The notes: generated by a model not told the origin, from the sequence alone. A stretch of DNA of 64,000 nucleotides from Hamadaea flava (GCF_024172085.1 NZ_JAMZDZ010000001.1:1-64000), one strand, 5' to 3'; numbered from the stretch's first letter, positions 23,747-37,800 are shown. A program made the numbers and translations.

Positions 23747-26700
23747 GGTAGTCCTCCGGGGTCTGATCCGGACAGTGCGGTGGTGAGGAGCGGGCCGACG
23801 ACGGCCAGTGCCGAAGGCGACGTCATGCCGTCGTGGTCGCAGTCGACCGGGTGCACGCGCAGGTCGCCGTCGAGACGACCGGCCCACGCGTCGACCGGCG
23901 CGCCGGCTGGATGGTCGTGCCCGGCGGTGAACAGGATCGTGTCGCCCTTGCGTACGGGCAGGTCGGTGCAGGTTCCGGCGAGCCGGAGGTTGTTCGCCAC
24001 CACATGACTCCAGGCGGCGTCGGGCGCGGGCGGTATCGGCTCACCCGGCTCCGGCGGGTACGCGTCGAGCAGCGCGACGATCCCCGGCTCGGCCCCGTCC
24101 TGCTGCCGCCGGGCGGCGACCGCGTGCGCCACGAGCCCGCCGAACGACCAGCCGAGCAGGTGCACCGGCCCGTCCGGGGCGACCTGCCGGATGACCTCGG
24201 CGTACGTGGTGACCAGGTCGTCGAGGCTCGCCGCGAGCGGCCGGTCGCCGGATAGGCCGGGCGACTGGATGGCGTACACCGGCCGGTCGGGTTCGAGGTG
24301 CGTCAGCAGCCCGGCGAAACTCCAGCCCAAGCCGAGCACCGGCGGCAGGCAGAACAGGGGAGCCCGATCGCCGGTCGTCCGCAGGGGGAGCAGCACGTCG
24401 TAGTCGCTGCCACCGCCGCCATCGCTGCTGCTGCCACCGCCGCTGCGGTGCGCATCGGCGAGCCCGGCCGGCGTCGGCCGGTCCAGCAGATCCCGCAGCG
24501 ACACCTCCCGGCCCAATGCTGTCCGCGCCCGCGCGATCAGCCGGGCCGCCAGCAGGGAATGCCCGCCGAGGGTGAAGAAGTCGTCGTCCGGCCCGACCCG
24601 GTCCACCCCCAGAACTTCGGCGAACAACGCGCACAACGCCGCTTCGGCGGCGGAGCGAGGCTGTGTCTCGACGCGCTGCGACGGCGGCGACGGCAGTGCC
24701 CGCCGGTCGACCTTGCCGTTCGGGGTCAACGGCAGCTCGTCCAGCACCACGACGGCCGACGGGACGAGGTACCCCGGCAGCGTGCGCGCCAGCGCCTGCC
24801 GCAGCTCGGCTCCGTCGAGATCACGCCCGGTGGCGTACGCGATCAGGTGCTCGTCGCGGACGATCACGACCGCCCTCGTCACCCCCGGCAGCGCGGTCAG
24901 CGCGTACTCGACCTCGCCGGGCTCGATCCGATAGCCGCGCAGTTTCAGCTGCTCGTCGGCCCGGCCGAGGTACTCCAGCCGCCCGTCCGGACGGAGCCGC
25001 GCCAGATCGCCGGTCCGGTACATGCGCTGTCCGGGTGGGCCGAACGGGCAGACGACGAAGCGAACGGCGGTCAGGTCCGGCTTGCCCAGATAGCCGCGCG
25101 CCAACCCTGCTCCGGCCAGATACAGCTCGCCGGCGACGCCCACCGGGACCGGCTGCAACGCCGAGTCGAGCACGTACGCCTGCGTGTTCGGCAGCGGGGT
25201 GCCGATCGGCGGGTTCGCCTCGCCGCCGGTGACCTCGTCCGAGGTGGACCACACCGTCGTCTCGGTCGGACCGTAGAGATTCGTGATCGGGGCGAGCCGG
25301 TCGGCCAGCCCGGCGGGCAGCGCCTCGGCTCCAGCGAACCGGCGTACGCGCCGGCACAGGTCGGGAGCCACGTCGAGGAGCGCCGACCACAACGCCGGAG
25401 TCGCGTGGACCACGGTCACCGCGGCGGCCTCGGCCAGCGCCGCGACCGCGACCGGATCCCGGTCGCCGCTCAGCACGACCGTCGCACCCTGGACCAGCGG
25501 GGCGAACAACTCGGGCACCGACATGTCGAACGCGGCCGAGCTGACCGCCAGCAGCCGCTCGCCGGGAGCCAGCCCGAGCCGGTCGGCCATCCCCGCGACC
25601 AGGTTCGCCAGCGCGCCGTGCGGCACCAGTACGCCCTTGGCCGGGCCGGTCGAGGCGGACGTGTAGATCGCGTACGCCGCCTCGTCGGGCCGGAACTCCG
25701 GACGGTGTGTGGGAGCCGGTTCGGCGAACGAGAAGGCGGCGCCGGAGTCGTCGAGGATGTGCCGTCGCCGTCCCTCGGGATGGCTCGGATCGATCGGCAC
25801 GTACGCCGCCCCCGTCGCCAGGACGGCCAGCAGCGTCGCGATCAACTCGGGGGCACGGGGCTGGTCGACGGCGATCAGGCGGCCTGGTCCGGCTCCGGCC
25901 GCCCGCAGCTCACCGGTCACCGCGCCGACCCGATCCAGCAGCCGGTCGTAACTCCAGGTCTCGTCAGCGGTGACGATAGCGGGAGCCTCCGGGGTACGGG
26001 CGGCCCACTCGCGGAACCAGTCCACGATGGACCCCGCCGGAACAGTCACCACCGGTCCGGCCAGCGCCGACACGGGCGCTCCCGGTGTCGCCAGCGGCAG
26101 CCGACCCAGCGGCCGGTCCAGGTCCGCCACAGCGCCGTCCAGCAACCGGATCAGCCGCGCCAGCAGCAGGTCGGCCGTCGCCGGGTCGAACAGGTCGGCG
26201 GCGTACCCGAGATGGCAGGTGATCCCGGCCGCCGACCCGTCGCTCCGGCGGTGTTCGACGCATTCGAGGAACAGGTCGAACTGGGCCGTCCCCGGGTCCA
26301 CCGGCGGCAGGTCGCCCACGCCGTCGCCGACGCGGGTCAGCGTGGAGATCACCACCTGGAACAGCGGATGCCGGGCCGCACCGCGCGGTGGGTTGACCGC
26401 CTCGACGACCGCCTCGAACGGCGTCTCCGCGTGGTCGAAGGCGGCCACGTCAGCGGTGCGTACGCGATCGAGCAGCACCCGCAGGCTCGGGTCGCCGCTG
26501 AGGTCGGTCCGCAGTACGAGGAAGTTGACGAAACAGCCGACGAGCTGGTCCAAGGCGGCGTCCGTACGCCCGGCGACCGGAGTGCCGAGCGGGATGTCCG
26601 CGCCGCCGCCGAGCCGCGACAGCAGCGCCGCCAGCCCCGCCTGGAGCACCATGAACAGCGTCGTGCCGGTCGCCCGCGCCGCGTCGAGCAGCCGCCCATG

Positions 26701-29700
26701 CAGACCCGCGTCCACGAATCCGGTCGCGGTCCCGCCCGCCGCCGACGGCTCAGCCGGCCGGGATCGGTCGCCCGGGAGGGCGATCTCCGGCGGCAGCCCG
26801 GCCAACGCGGTCTGCCAGTACGCCAACGAGCCGGGGGAGGCGGAGCGCTGCCAGTGCGTGTAGTCGGCGTACTGTACGGGCAGGGGAGTCCACCTCGGCG
26901 GGCGCCCGGCGACCCGGGCGGCCAACGCCGTACGCAGGTCGGTTTCGAGCACGTCCATCGACCAGCCGTCGGCCGCGATGTGGTGGACGACGAGCAGCGC
27001 GACCGCGCCGTCCGGGGTGTCGACCAGATGTGCCCGTAGTGGGGGCGCGGCCAGATCCATCGGCTCGGCCGCCAACGCCGTGAGCACCAGGGCCAGCGGC
27101 TCGGTCGCCGAGACCCGGGCGACCGGCGGCTGCCAGGACGGCAGAATCCGCTGCGACGGCACGCCGTCGGCCGGTGCGTACACGGTCCGCAGGATCTCGT
27201 GCCGCGCCACTACGTCGCCGAGCGCCTCGGCCAGCACGGCCGCCTCGTCGGCGGTCAGCCGCATCGGCAGGGTCAGCTTCGCCGCGCCGGCCGGCCCGTG
27301 CAGCTCGTCGAGGAACCAGAACCGGCGTTGCGCGTACGACAAGGGGACGCTGGAGGCGCGTGCGGCGGGCGTGATCGGCGGACGCACCGGTGCGGCCCCG
27401 CGTCCGGCCAGTCCCCGGTCGAGGTCGGCTGCGGTCGGATGGTCGAAGACGTCGCGGACGGTGATGCCGGGGAAGGCCGACCGAGCGCGGGCGACCAGGC
27501 GCGCCGCCGCGAGCGAGTCGCCCCCGAGCAGGAAGAAGTGATCGTCCGGGCCGGTGCCGGGCCGATCGAGCACCTCGGCGATGAATCGGGCCAGCAACTC
27601 CTCGCGCGGGTTGCGGGCAGCTCGTCCCGACGCCGCAGCCGTTGCCGGGGCCGACTGTGCCAACGCGCGATGGTCGAGCTTTCCGTTGGGGGACAGGGGA
27701 AACGCGTCGAGCACCACCACGGCGGCGGGGATCATCGCGCGGGGCAGTTGCCGCGCCACGGCGGTTCGCAGCGCGCCGCCGTCCAGATCGGACCCGGTGA
27801 CGAAGCCGATCAGCCGATCTGCGATCACCGTCGCGACGGCGGCCAGCACGCCCGGCTGAGCCGCGAGCGCCGCCTCCACCTCGCCCAGCTCGACGCGTAC
27901 GCCGCCCAGCTTGACCTGGCCGTCGCCGCGCCCGGCGAACTCCATCCCGGCCGACGTACGCCGAGCCAGGTCGCCGGTCCGATACATGCGCCCGCCGGGC
28001 GGCCCGAACGGGCAGGCCACGAACCGCGACGCGGTCAGCCCGGCCCGGCGCTGATACCCGGACGCGAGGCTGTCCCCGGCGACGTACACCTCGCCGACCA
28101 CCCCGTCCGGCACCGGCCGCAACGCGCTGTCCAGCAGAAACACCGTCGTGTTCGGGATCGCGTCGCCGATCAGCGCCACCGGCCGCCCCGGTACGCAGTC
28201 CCACAGGCTGACGCTGTCGCCCGCCTCGGTCGGCCCGTAGGTGTTGACCATCAACCGGCCCGGCGCCCACCGATCCACCAGCTCCTGCGGGCACGCCTCC
28301 CCGCCGACGACCAAGGTGGTCACCGTCGGCAGTCCGCGGTCGGCCGGGATCGACCCGAGCACCGTCGGGGTCAGCTGCGCATGGGTGACTTCGTGCACGG
28401 TCAGCCACTCGGCCAGCGCCTCGCCCACGAGGACCTCGCCCGGTGCCGGCAGGACCAGCGCCGCGCCGGCGTACCAGGCGGTGCACAGCTCCGAGATCGC
28501 CGCGTCGAACCCGAATGCCGCCAACTGCGAGACCCGGGCGTCGGCGGTCACGGCGAATCGTCCGACTTGGACTGCCGCCATGTTGGACAGTCCGGTATGG
28601 GCGACGACGACGGCCTTGGGCGTCCCGGTGGAACCGGACGTGTAGAGCAGGAACGCGGTCTCGCCCGGATGCGGCTCGTGATCGGCCCGAGGCTCACCGG
28701 CACCGGGCTCATCAGCGCGGGGGAGTGGTGTGTCCACAATGGTAACCGGCTGCGCGTCGGCCAGCATGAACGCGATCCGCTCGGGCGGATACTCGACGTC
28801 GATCGGCAGGCAGGCCGCGCCGGTCTGCGCGATCGCCAGCGCCGCCACGGCCAGTTCCGCGCCGCGCGGCAACGCCAGCCCCACCGATGTGCCCGGTCCC
28901 GCGCCTCGTTCGCGCAGCGCAGCGGCCCCCGTACTAGCGGCCGCGACCAGCTCCGCGTAGGTCAGACGCGTCCCGCCCGCGATCACCGCGATCCGGCCCG
29001 GCGTTCGGGCGGCGTGTCGCGCCACCACCTGTGCCAGCGACGCCTGCTCCACGGCCAGGTCGGGGCCACGCCCGGCCGCCAGGATCGTCGCCCGGTCAGG
29101 CTCCGGCTCGAACCGCGCGACCGGTTGCCCCGGGTCCGCGGCGATCATCGCCAGGAAGCGTTCGAACCGGTCCGCGGTCGCCACCGCCACCTCGCGGTCC
29201 AGCAGATCCAAGCGGTACGCCAGACGCAGATGCAGCCGACGCCCGGGCACGACGGTCAGATCCAACGTGTAATGCGTGACGTCGTCTACGCCGTTGATCA
29301 TGAACTTATGGTCGTTGTCGGCCGGTGTGTCGTGTCCCGGAGACCCTGATCGTTCCCCGGCCGCCCTGATCGACTCGGCGGCGGCCGTCGGTTCCGCTGC
29401 CGGGCCGGCTCGTAGGACGTCGATGTCGGGGTAGTTCTCGATGACGATCGCGGTGTCGAACAGGTCGCCGTGCCCAGCCGTGCGCTGCACGTCGGCCAGG
29501 CCGGCGTACTGGTGGGGCAGTAGCGCCGCCTGCTCGGACTGGATCCGGCGCAGCAGCTCGCCGAGCGGCTCGGCCGGGCGCAGGCGTACCCGGGTCGGCA
29601 GCGTGTTGATGAACAGCCCGACCATGTCCTCGACCTCGGGCAGCTCCGGCGGGCGCCCGGCGACCGTCGTGCCGAAGACGACGTCGTCCCGTCCGGCGAG

Positions 29701-32700
29701 CCCGCCGACCGCGGCCGCCCAGGCCGCCTGAACCGCCGTGTTGAGAGTGACACCGAGGTCGCGTAGCCGTTCCGTGAGGGCTGCCGTGCGCGCCTCGGAC
29801 AACGTCGTCGTGAGCGTCGCGGGCCTGGGGGCACGTCGCCGAGCCTGCTCGTCCGGGGCGATGTGCAGCGGACCAGCGAGGTCGGCGAGCGCGTCACGCC
29901 AGGCGCCCAGTGCCGCGTCGCCGTCCTGGGTCGCGAGCCAGGCCAGATACTCCCGATAAGGCCGCGCAGGCGGCAGCTCGTCGCCTCGGTAGAGCGCCAT
30001 CAGTTCGCGCAGCAGGATCGGGGTCGACCAGCCGTCCAGCAGCACATGGTGGTTGGTGAGCACCAGCCGGTGCCCGCCATCGGGAACGCGGACCAGGGTC
30101 GCGCGCAGCAACGGCGGGCAAGTGAGATCGAAGCGCTCGGCGAGATCCTGCGTGGCCGCCGCCGACGAGTCCCCGGCGACCGTCCGGAACGGAACCTGCG
30201 TCACATCCGTGATCACCTGGACCGGCTCCCGCAGGCCCTCGGTCACGATCGCAGCCCGCAGGTTCTCGTGCCGCCGCAGCAGGCTCGCGAAGGCGTCCCG
30301 CAGTCGCTGCTCGTCGACGTCGCCGGGCAGGGTCGCGACAAGTTGGACGGCGTACACGTCGTCGACGTCCCTGGTTGACTCGGCCTCCCTGGCAGGCTCA
30401 GCGTCGTCCGTCGGCCCGGTGTCGCTCAGGCCGGACTCGGTCGGCCCGGTGTCGCTCAGGCCGGTGTCGCTCGGCCCGGTGTCGCTCGGCCCGGTGTCGC
30501 TCAGGCCGGCGTGGAACGCCAGTCCGTGCTGCAACGGCGACAGTGGCAGCACGTCGGCCAGCCCCGGGTACGCCGTCTCCAGCCGGTGTACGTCGTCCTG
30601 GGTCAGTTCGACGAGCGGGAAGTCGGCCGGGCTGTGCCCGCCGCGCTCCAGAGTGGACAGGCGGCGCAGCGCGGTTGCGAGGCAGTCGGCGAACCGGTCG
30701 GCGTCCTCCGTGCTGACCAGCGCGGGTGCGGTCGTAAGGGTGATGCTCAGGCGTACGCCGTGCGGCCCGTCGGTCGCGAGCGCGTCGATCTCGATCGGAT
30801 GCGGGAGCGGCAGGTCCCCGGCGTCCAGCCCGAGTGCGTCCGCCGCCGACACAGGCGTCCACGGCTTCGGGCCAACATCGCCGCTATCCTCGGGGGAATC
30901 AGCCAGGGCGTACCGGCCGAGGTAGTTGAAGCCGATCTGGGCGTCCGGCAGGACGTGGCCGTGCTGGCGGAGCAGCCCGAATCCCCGGCCGCTGCCGGGC
31001 ACCGAACGCACCTCTTCCTTGATCCGTTTCACGGCGGTCGCCGGTCCGGTGTCACCGGCGTCGAGGCGTACCGGGTGGACGCAGGTGAGCCAGCCGACCG
31101 TGGCGGACAGGTCGAGCGCCGGATCTTCTCGGCCGTGCGTCTCGCGGTCCACCAGCACGGCCCCGGGCGTACGCCGCCAGTCGGCCACCGCCGACGCGAG
31201 CGCCGCCAGGAGAACCTCGTCAGGTTTGGCGTGGAAGGCGGCGGGCACCTCGTCGAGCAGCCGGGCGGCGTCGACCGTCAGCACCTGGCGGCGGGCGGAC
31301 GCGTACGTGTCGCGGCGGGGATCGAGGAGCGCGCCGGGCAGCACCGCCGGGACGGTGTCGGTGACCGAGTGCCAGTACGCCGACTCCCTGTCGGCTTCGG
31401 CCGTCGCAGCGGCAGAGGTCAGCGTCGTCGCCCAGTGCCGGTACGCCACCGGCGGCGGGGTGAGCGACTGACCCGCCACGGCGGCGGCCAGATCGTCCAG
31501 CAGGATTCGCCAGGACACGGCGTCGACCGCGAGGTGGTGGGCGGTGAGCCGGAGCCGGTCGCCGTCCCATTCGGCGGCGATCATGCGGCTGCTCTCGGGA
31601 TCGATCGTGCCGCCCAGTTCGGCCGCTACCGTGCCCGGTGGCGGGATCTCCAGCCGCCAGTCGTCGCCGTCGCGGATCAGCCTCATCCGCAGCGCGCCGT
31701 GCCGATCGAGCACCTGCTGGAGCCCGGCGATCAACCGTTCCTCGGTCAGACCGGAGGGGGTGGCGACCACTGTGGACTGGGCGTAGTCGGTGATGTCGCC
31801 GCCCGAGTCCCGAAGCCACTCGACGATCGGCGTCATCGGTACCGGGCCGGCGTCGGGCACTCCCGCGGGCGCCACGTCGGCGGCCGTCGCGGCGGCGGCG
31901 AGCGCGGACGGCGTCTTGTGCCGGAAGACGGCGTCCAACGCCAGTCCCAGCCCCGCTGCGCGAGCCCGGCTCACCAGCTGCAACGCGGTGATGCTGTCGC
32001 CGCCGAGCCGGAAGAAGCCGTCGTCGGGGCCGACCGTGTCCCGGCCCAGCACCCCGGCGAACAGCTCACACAGCAGCGCGACGCGCGCGTCTTCCGGCGG
32101 CCGGATCGCCGCCGGCTGGTCGAGCGCGACAGGCTCCGGCAGTGCCCGGCGATCGACCTTTCCGTTGCGGGTCAACGGGAGTTCGCCGAGTACCACGACG
32201 GCGGCCGGAACCAGGTGACGCGGCAGGGTCTCGGCCAGCTGCCGCTCCAAAGCCGACGGATCCAGGTCGCTGCCCACGGCGTACCCGATGAGCCGATCTT
32301 CGCGGACGACGACCACCGCGGAGCCGACGCCGGGCAGCGCGGCGAGCGCGGCCTCGACCTCGCCGGGCTCGACGCGGATGCCGCGCAGCTGGACCTGGCC
32401 GTCGGCGCGCCCGAGGAATTCCAGGACCCCGTCGCGCCAGCGGACGACGTCGCCGGTGCGGTACATGCGGTCGCCGGGCGGGCCGAACGGGCTGGGGACG
32501 AACCGGGTGGCGGTCAGCCCGGGCCGATTGAGGTAGCCGCGGCCGACGCCCGGCCCCTGAACGTAGAGTTCGCCGACGACACCGGCGGGCACCGGGCGAA
32601 GCCGTTCGTCGAGAACGTGGACAGTGGTCTGTGGAACGGGGCGGCCGATCGGGACCGAGCCGCCGATCCGATCGAGGTCGATCGGCCAGGTCGTGACGGT

Positions 32701-34869
32701 GTCGGCGGTCTCGGTCGGCCCGTACGCGTTGAGCATCCGCCGCCCGGGCGACCAGCGTTCGGCCAGTTCCGGCGGGCAGGACTCGGAGCCGACGACCAGC
32801 GCCGACACCGTCGGCAACCCGGGCGTCGACCCGGACGTCGGCAGGCTGCCGAGGACGGCGGGGGACAGCTGGACGTGGCTGACCCGCTGTTCGGTAAGCC
32901 ACGCCGCCAGCGGTTCGCCGATGGGGACGAGGTCGGCCGGCGGGACCACGAGGGTGGCTCCGGCGAGCAACGCGGTGCCCATCTCCGAGATCGACACGTC
33001 GAACGACAGCGGGGCGAGCTGCGCCACCCGCGACTGCGCCGTCACCCCGAACAGGCCGACCTGCCCGGTGAGCGTGTTGTCCAGTCCGTCGCGGGTGATC
33101 ATCGCGGCTTTCGGAGTGCCGGTCGAACCCGAGGTGTAGAGGACGTAAGCAAGCTGGTCGCGATGCGCCGTCCACCGCGGAGGATCCGCAGCGGGGTGAT
33201 CGGCGTCCACGTCGACCCATGGCAGACCCGGACGGTCGGCTGTAGACAGCCACACCACCGGCTGCGCGTCGGCGAGCAGCAGGTCGATGCGCGCGTCGGG
33301 CAGCTGCGGGTCGATCGGCAGGTACGCCGCCCCGGACTTGAGCACGGCGAGGAACGCGACCACGGCCGCCGCCGAGCGCGGCACACACACGGCGACGACG
33401 CGCTCCGGCCCCGCCCCGTACGTCCGCAGCCGGGCCGCGAGCCGGTCGGCGCGCTCGGTCAGCTCCGGTCCGGTGAGCGTGCCGTCCGGGGCCACCACGG
33501 TCGCGTCGGTCGCCTCAAGAATGCTGCGCGGCGTCAGCGGCGGCCCTTGCGACAGGCGCACGCGTTCGGCCTGCTCGTCCGCGGTCTCCAGTGACAGCTC
33601 GCCGATCCCGGTCGTGGGGTCTCGAAGCGCGGCGCTGAGCAGGCGCAGATACCGCTGTGCGAGGAGGTCGGCGCTCGTCTCGTCGAACAGGTCCGATCGG
33701 TACACCAGGCGCAGATCGTCGGCGGAGACCTCGATCGCGAGATCGTCCTTGGCCGTGCCGTTGTGGACCGGCTCGTTGCCCGACTCGGGCAGGTAGTTGA
33801 AGGCGAGCTGGCAGAGTGGCGCCACGCCCGGGTCCCGGTCCGGCGCCAGCGCCTCCACCAGGGTCTGGAACGGCACCTGCCGATGGTCGAGGGCTTCGGC
33901 CATCGCGTCGCGGGTCGCGCGCAGGATCTCGGCGTACGCCGGATGGCGGGGCACGGGCACCCGCAGCACCAGGGTGTTGACGAACATCCCGATCAGCCCG
34001 GCCAGCTCCGGCAGGTCGCGCCCGGACACGGGTACGCCCACGACGACGTCCGCCCGGCCGGTCAGCCGGCGCAGCAGTGCCACGAATCCGGCCAGGTAGA
34101 CGGTGAACGGGGTGGTGCGGGCCCCGGCCGCCTGACGGCGTACCGCCTCGGCCAGATCGGGCGGCAACGGCAGCCGGACCTGACCGCCGTCGGCCGCCGG
34201 TCCGGGTCGCCGTGGCCGGTCGGTCGGCAGGGCGTGCACCGGCGGCAGCTCGTCGAGCTGGGCCCGCCAGTACGCCAGATCCTCGGCGAGCGTGGGGTCG
34301 TCGAGGCGGCCACGTTGCCAGGCGGCGTAATCGGCGTACTGGATCGGCAGGTCGGGCAGCTTCGGCGGCTCGCCGCCCGCGACCGCCTCGACGAGCGCGG
34401 TCAAGTCGGTCCGGAAGACCACATAGGACGCTGCGTCGAAGATCGCATGATGCGCGACGAAGACCAGCCAGTAGTCCGCCGGCGCGACCTGCGCCAGCAC
34501 GGCCCGCCACAGGGGAGCCTGCTCCAGCGGGATGGGGCGGGCGGCGTACTCGGCGATGAGGTCGCCGACCCGGCGGTCGGCCTCGGCTCGGGGCAGACCG
34601 CTGAAGTCGAGCCGGCCGACGTCGATCGGCGCCGACCGGTGGATCACCTGGTCGACGCCGCCGTCAGGGTTCTCCCGCAGCGCCGTACGCAGCGTCTCGT
34701 GCCGTTCGACGAGCAGCCGCACCGCCGCCTCGACCACGTCGCCGTCGACGCCCGGGCCGGTCAGGCGTACCGCCGCCGGGACGTTGTAGACCGGGCGGCC
34801 GTCACTGAGCCGGTCGGCGACCCAGATCCGTTCCTGGTCCAGCGAAGCGGCGAAGACCCACTCGGTCAT
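23743..34869 (-). CDS. Three-module NRPS, C-A-T-E-C-A-T-C-A-T-TE
   Basis: 3708 residues. Module 1: C (HHAIFDA, 140), A ([11 protein letters not shown], 578; FDVSISE, 623; YGPTET, 716), T (LGGDSI, Ser959), E ([10 protein letters not shown], 1111; DRETHGRE, 1241). Module 2: C (HHVLLDG, 1607; [10 protein letters not shown], 1441, as in D-L condensation domains), A ([10 protein letters not shown], 2077; YGPTEA, 2211), T (Ser2452). Module 3: C (HHIAADG, 2629), A ([10 protein letters not shown], 3070; YGPTETT, 3199), T (Ser3438). TE: GWSFGG with Ser3575, Asp3602 and His3679. By-eye codes are DVSQLVADTK, DASQLVTDSK and DMSHRALVWK; none is assigned, but the first two are alike. A five-residue repeat insertion sits in the second C domain. 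The ATG overlaps the PKS stop (ATGA). It should take the PKS chain, add three residues (first as D) and release the product. Confidence 0.95.
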   Translation of the reverse strand: MTEWVFAASLDQERIWVADRLSDGRPVYNVPAAVRLTGPGVDGDVVEAAVRLLVERHETLRTALRENPDGGVDQVIHRSAPIDVGRLDFSGLPRAEADRRVGDLIAEYAARPIPLEQAPLWRAVLAQVAPADYWLVFVAHHAIFDAASYVVFRTDLTALVEAVAGGEPPKLPDLPIQYADYAAWQRGRLDDPTLAEDLAYWRAQLDELPPVHALPTDRPRRPGPAADGGQVRLPLPPDLAEAVRRQAAGARTTPFTVYLAGFVALLRRLTGRADVVVGVPVSGRDLPELAGLIGMFVNTLVLRVPVPRHPAYAEILRATRDAMAEALDHRQVPFQTLVEALAPDRDPGVAPLCQLAFNYLPESGNEPVHNGTAKDDLAIEVSADDLRLVYRSDLFDETSADLLAQRYLRLLSAALRDPTTGIGELSLETADEQAERVRLSQGPPLTPRSILEATDATVVAPDGTLTGPELTERADRLAARLRTYGAGPERVVAVCVPRSAAAVVAFLAVLKSGAAYLPIDPQLPDARIDLLLADAQPVVWLSTADRPGLPWVDVDADHPAADPPRWTAHRDQLAYVLYTSGSTGTPKAAMITRDGLDNTLTGQVGLFGVTAQSRVAQLAPLSFDVSISEMGTALLAGATLVVPPADLVPIGEPLAAWLTEQRVSHVQLSPAVLGSLPTSGSTPGLPTVSALVVGSESCPPELAERWSPGRRMLNAYGPTETADTVTTWPIDLDRIGGSVPIGRPVPQTTVHVLDERLRPVPAGVVGELYVQGPGVGRGYLNRPGLTATRFVPSPFGPPGDRMYRTGDVVRWRDGVLEFLGRADGQVQLRGIRVEPGEVEAALAALPGVGSAVVVVREDRLIGYAVGSDLDPSALERQLAETLPRHLVPAAVVVLGELPLTRNGKVDRRALPEPVALDQPAAIRPPEDARVALLCELFAGVLGRDTVGPDDGFFRLGGDSITALQLVSRARAAGLGLALDAVFRHKTPSALAAAATAADVAPAGVPDAGPVPMTPIVEWLRDSGGDITDYAQSTVVATPSGLTEERLIAGLQQVLDRHGALRMRLIRDGDDWRLEIPPPGTVAAELGGTIDPESSRMIAAEWDGDRLRLTAHHLAVDAVSWRILLDDLAAAVAGQSLTPPPVAYRHWATTLTSAAATAEADRESAYWHSVTDTVPAVLPGALLDPRRDTYASARRQVLTVDAARLLDEVPAAFHAKPDEVLLAALASAVADWRRTPGAVLVDRETHGREDPALDLSATVGWLTCVHPVRLDAGDTGPATAVKRIKEEVRSVPGSGRGFGLLRQHGHVLPDAQIGFNYLGRYALADSPEDSGDVGPKPWTPVSAADALGLDAGDLPLPHPIEIDALATDGPHGVRLSITLTTAPALVSTEDADRFADCLATALRRLSTLERGGHSPADFPLVELTQDDVHRLETAYPGLADVLPLSPLQHGLAFHAGLSDTGPSDTGPSDTGLSDTGPTESGLSDTGPTDDAEPAREAESTRDVDDVYAVQLVATLPGDVDEQRLRDAFASLLRRHENLRAAIVTEGLREPVQVITDVTQVPFRTVAGDSSAAATQDLAERFDLTCPPLLRATLVRVPDGGHRLVLTNHHVLLDGWSTPILLRELMALYRGDELPPARPYREYLAWLATQDGDAALGAWRDALADLAGPLHIAPDEQARRRAPRPATLTTTLSEARTAALTERLRDLGVTLNTAVQAAWAAAVGGLAGRDDVVFGTTVAGRPPELPEVEDMVGLFINTLPTRVRLRPAEPLGELLRRIQSEQAALLPHQYAGLADVQRTAGHGDLFDTAIVIENYPDIDVLRAGPAAEPTAAAESIRAAGERSGSPGHDTPADNDHKFMINGVDDVTHYTLDLTVVPGRRLHLRLAYRLDLLDREVAVATADRFERFLAMIAADPGQPVARFEPEPDRATILAAGRGPDLAVEQASLAQVVARHAARTPGRIAVIAGGTRLTYAELVAAASTGAAALRERGAGPGTSVGLALPRGAELAVAALAIAQTGAACLPIDVEYPPERIAFMLADAQPVTIVDTPLPRADEPGAGEPRADHEPHPGETAFLLYTSGSTGTPKAVVVAHTGLSNMAAVQVGRFAVTADARVSQLAAFGFDAAISELCTAWYAGAALVLPAPGEVLVGEALAEWLTVHEVTHAQLTPTVLGSIPADRGLPTVTTLVVGGEACPQELVDRWAPGRLMVNTYGPTEAGDSVSLWDCVPGRPVALIGDAIPNTTVFLLDSALRPVPDGVVGEVYVAGDSLASGYQRRAGLTASRFVACPFGPPGGRMYRTGDLARRTSAGMEFAGRGDGQVKLGGVRVELGEVEAALAAQPGVLAAVATVIADRLIGFVTGSDLDGGALRTAVARQLPRAMIPAAVVVLDAFPLSPNGKLDHRALAQSAPATAAASGRAARNPREELLARFIAEVLDRPGTGPDDHFFLLGGDSLAAARLVARARSAFPGITVRDVFDHPTAADLDRGLAGRGAAPVRPPITPAARASSVPLSYAQRRFWFLDELHGPAGAAKLTLPMRLTADEAAVLAEALGDVVARHEILRTVYAPADGVPSQRILPSWQPPVARVSATEPLALVLTALAAEPMDLAAPPLRAHLVDTPDGAVALLVVHHIAADGWSMDVLETDLRTALAARVAGRPPRWTPLPVQYADYTHWQRSASPGSLAYWQTALAGLPPEIALPGDRSRPAEPSAAGGTATGFVDAGLHGRLLDAARATGTTLFMVLQAGLAALLSRLGGGADIPLGTPVAGRTDAALDQLVGCFVNFLVLRTDLSGDPSLRVLLDRVRTADVAAFDHAETPFEAVVEAVNPPRGAARHPLFQVVISTLTRVGDGVGDLPPVDPGTAQFDLFLECVEHRRSDGSAAGITCHLGYAADLFDPATADLLLARLIRLLDGAVADLDRPLGRLPLATPGAPVSALAGPVVTVPAGSIVDWFREWAARTPEAPAIVTADETWSYDRLLDRVGAVTGELRAAGAGPGRLIAVDQPRAPELIATLLAVLATGAAYVPIDPSHPEGRRRHILDDSGAAFSFAEPAPTHRPEFRPDEAAYAIYTSASTGPAKGVLVPHGALANLVAGMADRLGLAPGERLLAVSSAAFDMSVPELFAPLVQGATVVLSGDRDPVAVAALAEAAAVTVVHATPALWSALLDVAPDLCRRVRRFAGAEALPAGLADRLAPITNLYGPTETTVWSTSDEVTGGEANPPIGTPLPNTQAYVLDSALQPVPVGVAGELYLAGAGLARGYLGKPDLTAVRFVVCPFGPPGQRMYRTGDLARLRPDGRLEYLGRADEQLKLRGYRIEPGEVEYALTALPGVTRAVVIVRDEHLIAYATGRDLDGAELRQALARTLPGYLVPSAVVVLDELPLTPNGKVDRRALPSPPSQRVETQPRSAAEAALCALFAEVLGVDRVGPDDDFFTLGGHSLLAARLIARARTALGREVSLRDLLDRPTPAGLADAHRSGGGSSSDGGGGSDYDVLLPLRTTGDRAPLFCLPPVLGLGWSFAGLLTHLEPDRPVYAIQSPGLSGDRPLAASLDDLVTTYAEVIRQVAPDGPVHLLGWSFGGLVAHAVAARRQQDGAEPGIVALLDAYPPEPGEPIPPAPDAAWSHVVANNLRLAGTCTDLPVRKGDTILFTAGHDHPAGAPVDAWAGRLDGDLRVHPVDCDHDGMTSPSALAVVGPLLTTALSGSDPGGLP
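30403..30501 (-). repeat. In-frame SDTGP repeat inside the second condensation domain
   Basis: Residues about 1457-1489 of the NRPS consist of [10 protein letters not shown] units with small variations (TESGL, TDD), coded by a 15-base tandem repeat. It lies directly after the first C-domain motif ([15 protein letters not shown]), where other C domains run straight into the next strand. Confidence 0.75.
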
Positions 34870-37800
34870 CGCGCGAGACGGGGGATGGTCGTCGTGCTCA
34901 CCGGCTCAGCAGTCGAGGTTGGCACAGCCGTCTCGCCCGTCGCCGACGCAGTTGCGGTCGGCGACGGTGTCTCCGTAGCGGCGGACCGGAGCTTGGCCGC
35001 GACCGCCGCCTGCCCCGCCACCGTCGGCGCGTCGAACAGGCTGCGCATCGGCACGCGTACGCCGGTCGCCGTCCGGGTCTGCGCGATCAGCTGGACCGCG
35101 ACCAGCGAGTTCCCGCCGAGGGCGAAGAAGTCGTCGTCGACGTCGATCACCTCGACCCCGAGGACGTGCCGCCACACCGCCGCGATCGCCGCCTCCAGGT
35201 CGGTCATCGACCCGGACGCGTCCGCCGCTACCGTCGCCGGGGTCTCCTCGTCGGCGACGACGATCCGGTGTTCCAGCAGATCCTCAACGGTACGCGGATG
35301 GATGACCAGCTGCGTCGCGCCGGCCGCGAGCGCCCGGCGGAACGCGTCCGCGCCTTCGGCGGGCGAGATCGCGCCGTCGTTCTTCGGCGCATCCCCTGTG
35401 CCGGTCATCCCGGTCGCCGCTGCGGAGGCGGGCGGCGTCGTGAGCGTGGCCGGATCGACCCGCCGCAGCACGAAGTCCTCGATCTCGACCAGCACCCGCC
35501 CGTCGAGGTCGGCCAGCGTCAGGTCGGCGGCGATCACCTCACCGCCCGAGCCGTCCACGCGATGCCGCAGGTGACTGCGGAACTCGGCGGGCAGCGGCGC
35601 GTACGCGACGACCCGGCCGTAGCCCAGCGGCAGATAGCTGCCCTGACCACGATGACGGCCGTACGCGGTCGCCACGTCCAGCAGTGCGGGGTGCAGCGTC
35701 CACCGGCGCAGATCGGCCAGGGCCGCCTCGGGCGCGCGCAGCAACGCCAGCTCCTCGTTCGAGCCGACCCGATGCTCGGCCAGCGCCGCCCAGCGGGGAC
35801 CGAACTCGACCACGCCGCTGTGGCTGTGCGCCACCGCCTCCTCGGAAGGACACCGGTCGGCCGCGCCCGTGTCGAACGCCGCTACGACGGCGGGAACCCA
35901 GCGGGCCGAACCTGTGACCGCCGCCCCCGGACCGCCGTCGTGGACGCTGAACTCGCCGTCGGCGTCGACGCGTACCGAGTAGCGGATCGACGCGCCGTCG
36001 ACCCGGACCGGCCGCAGGAACGTGACGTCCCGCAGCTCCAGCACGTGCCCGTCCGCCGGTGGCGGCAGGAGCGCCGCGGCAGCGGCGCGGGCCGCCTCCA
36101 GGTGCGCCGTCCCGGGCACCACCGGCACGCCGCCGATCCGGTGCTCGTCGAGCAGCCAGTGCGACTGCGGCGACAGGACGCCGGAGCATTCGCCCTCGCC
36201 CAGCGTGGTCAGCATCGGGTGCGCCATCGGCTGGCCCGCCTCGCGCAACGCCGACAACGCCGCCGGGGCCGGAGTCTGCGCGGCCATGCCGACCTCGCTC
36301 CAGCCGCCCCAGTTCAACGACACCACCCGGGTACGCCAGCCGTGCGTGCTGCGCGCGTACGCGTCGAGGAAGGCGTTGGCCGCGCAGTAGTCGGCCTGGC
36401 CGAGTGCACCGGCGACGGCGGTCACCGAGGAGCACAGGGCGACGAAGTCCAGCTCCAGATCGCCGAACACCTCGTGCAGCGCCCGGGTCCCGTCGACCTT
36501 CGGCCCCAGGACGGCTCGGCTGCCGGCCGGGTCGGCGACCTCCACCATCGCTCCACCGGCCACCCCGGCGGCGTGCACGATGCCGTCGAGCCCGCCGAAG
36601 GCCGCCTGCGCCTCTTGGCGTACCAGTTGCAAGGCTTGTGGATCGGTGACGTCGGCGGCGACCGTGACGACCTGGCCGCCGGTGGCCTCCATGCGGGCGA
36701 TCGCCGCGGCGGCGGCCGGCGTGGGCGCGGACCGTCCGATCAGGACGAGCCGGGCGTGGAACCGCGCCGCGAGATCCTCGGCGAGAGTGAGGCCGATGCC
36801 GCCGAGACCGCCGGTGATCAGATAGCGACCGCCGTCGCGCAGCGGCCCGTCGCCCTCGGGCAGCGTGACCTGCTCGTACGCGAGCGACCACCGCCGCCTG
36901 CCGCGCAGCGCCACCTCCGGCAGGTCGTCCCGGCCGACCTCGGCGGCCAGCGATCCCGGCGCGACGCTGTCGTCGACGTCGATCCGCCGCACGGCCAGGG
37001 CGGGCAGTTCGAGCGGCACGACCCGGCTGATCCCGGCGAGCGTCGCATGCTGCGGCATCGTCAGATCGCCGCCGAGCACGTCCTCAGCCGACCGGCTGAC
37101 CAGCACCACCCGGACTCGATCGGACGCGTCCTCGGCGGCGATCGCCTGCACCAGCGCCAGTGCGTTGAGGTAGCAGTCGTCGTCGGCGTCCAGCGCGAGC
37201 GCATGCACCACGGTGCACTGTCCGGTGGGGACGGCGACCGCACGGAGCACGGTCGCGCCCAAGGCATCGGCGAGGGCGTCGCCGCGCGGACCGCCGGACA
37301 GAACGTACGCGTCGCCGGTGAGCGCGGACGGCGATGTGGTGTGCTGACGCCACACCGGTTCGGCGAACCAGCGCTCCAGCGGCAGCCGGCCGCCCGAGGC
37401 GGGTTTGGCCGCCGCCTTGGGCGCGGCGCTCGGCGTCACCCAGTAGCGCTTGCGCTGGTACGCGTACCCGGGCAGCGGAACGCGGTGGCCGTCCCCGGTG
37501 AACGCGTCCCCGGCGACGGGGACACCGGCGGCCCACAGCGCCCCGGCGGCCTGGGCGAGGGTGGCCAGATCCCCGGCCTTCTCTCCGACTCCGGGCAGGC
37601 TGCGTTGCGGTGGGACGGCGTCGCGGCCGAGCTGCAACCAGGCGAGCCCGGCGAGCTGCCGTCCCGGTCCGCACTCCAGCAGCACCGGATCCCCGGCGAG
37701 CAGCGTACGCAGCCCGTCGCCGAACCGCACCGGCCGCCGGATGTGCCGCGCCCAGTACATCGGGTCCACCGCGTCCTCGGCGGTGATCCACTCCCCGGTG

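Noticed and set aside
24298-27039. Very long open frame (over 900 codons) on the plus strand, antisense to the big NRPS
   Set aside because: In such GC-rich DNA the strand opposite a long gene is often open. The translation is Arg/Gly/Pro-rich with no domain, and the minus-strand NRPS motifs are beyond doubt.
30403-30501. CRISPR-like tandem repeat
   Set aside because: It is a 15-base in-frame repeat coding five-residue units within an NRPS gene, with no spacers.
11481-34869. Assigning amino-acid substrates to the five adenylation domains
   Set aside because: The pocket residues were aligned by eye and match no code I could recall with confidence, so only the codes are reported.
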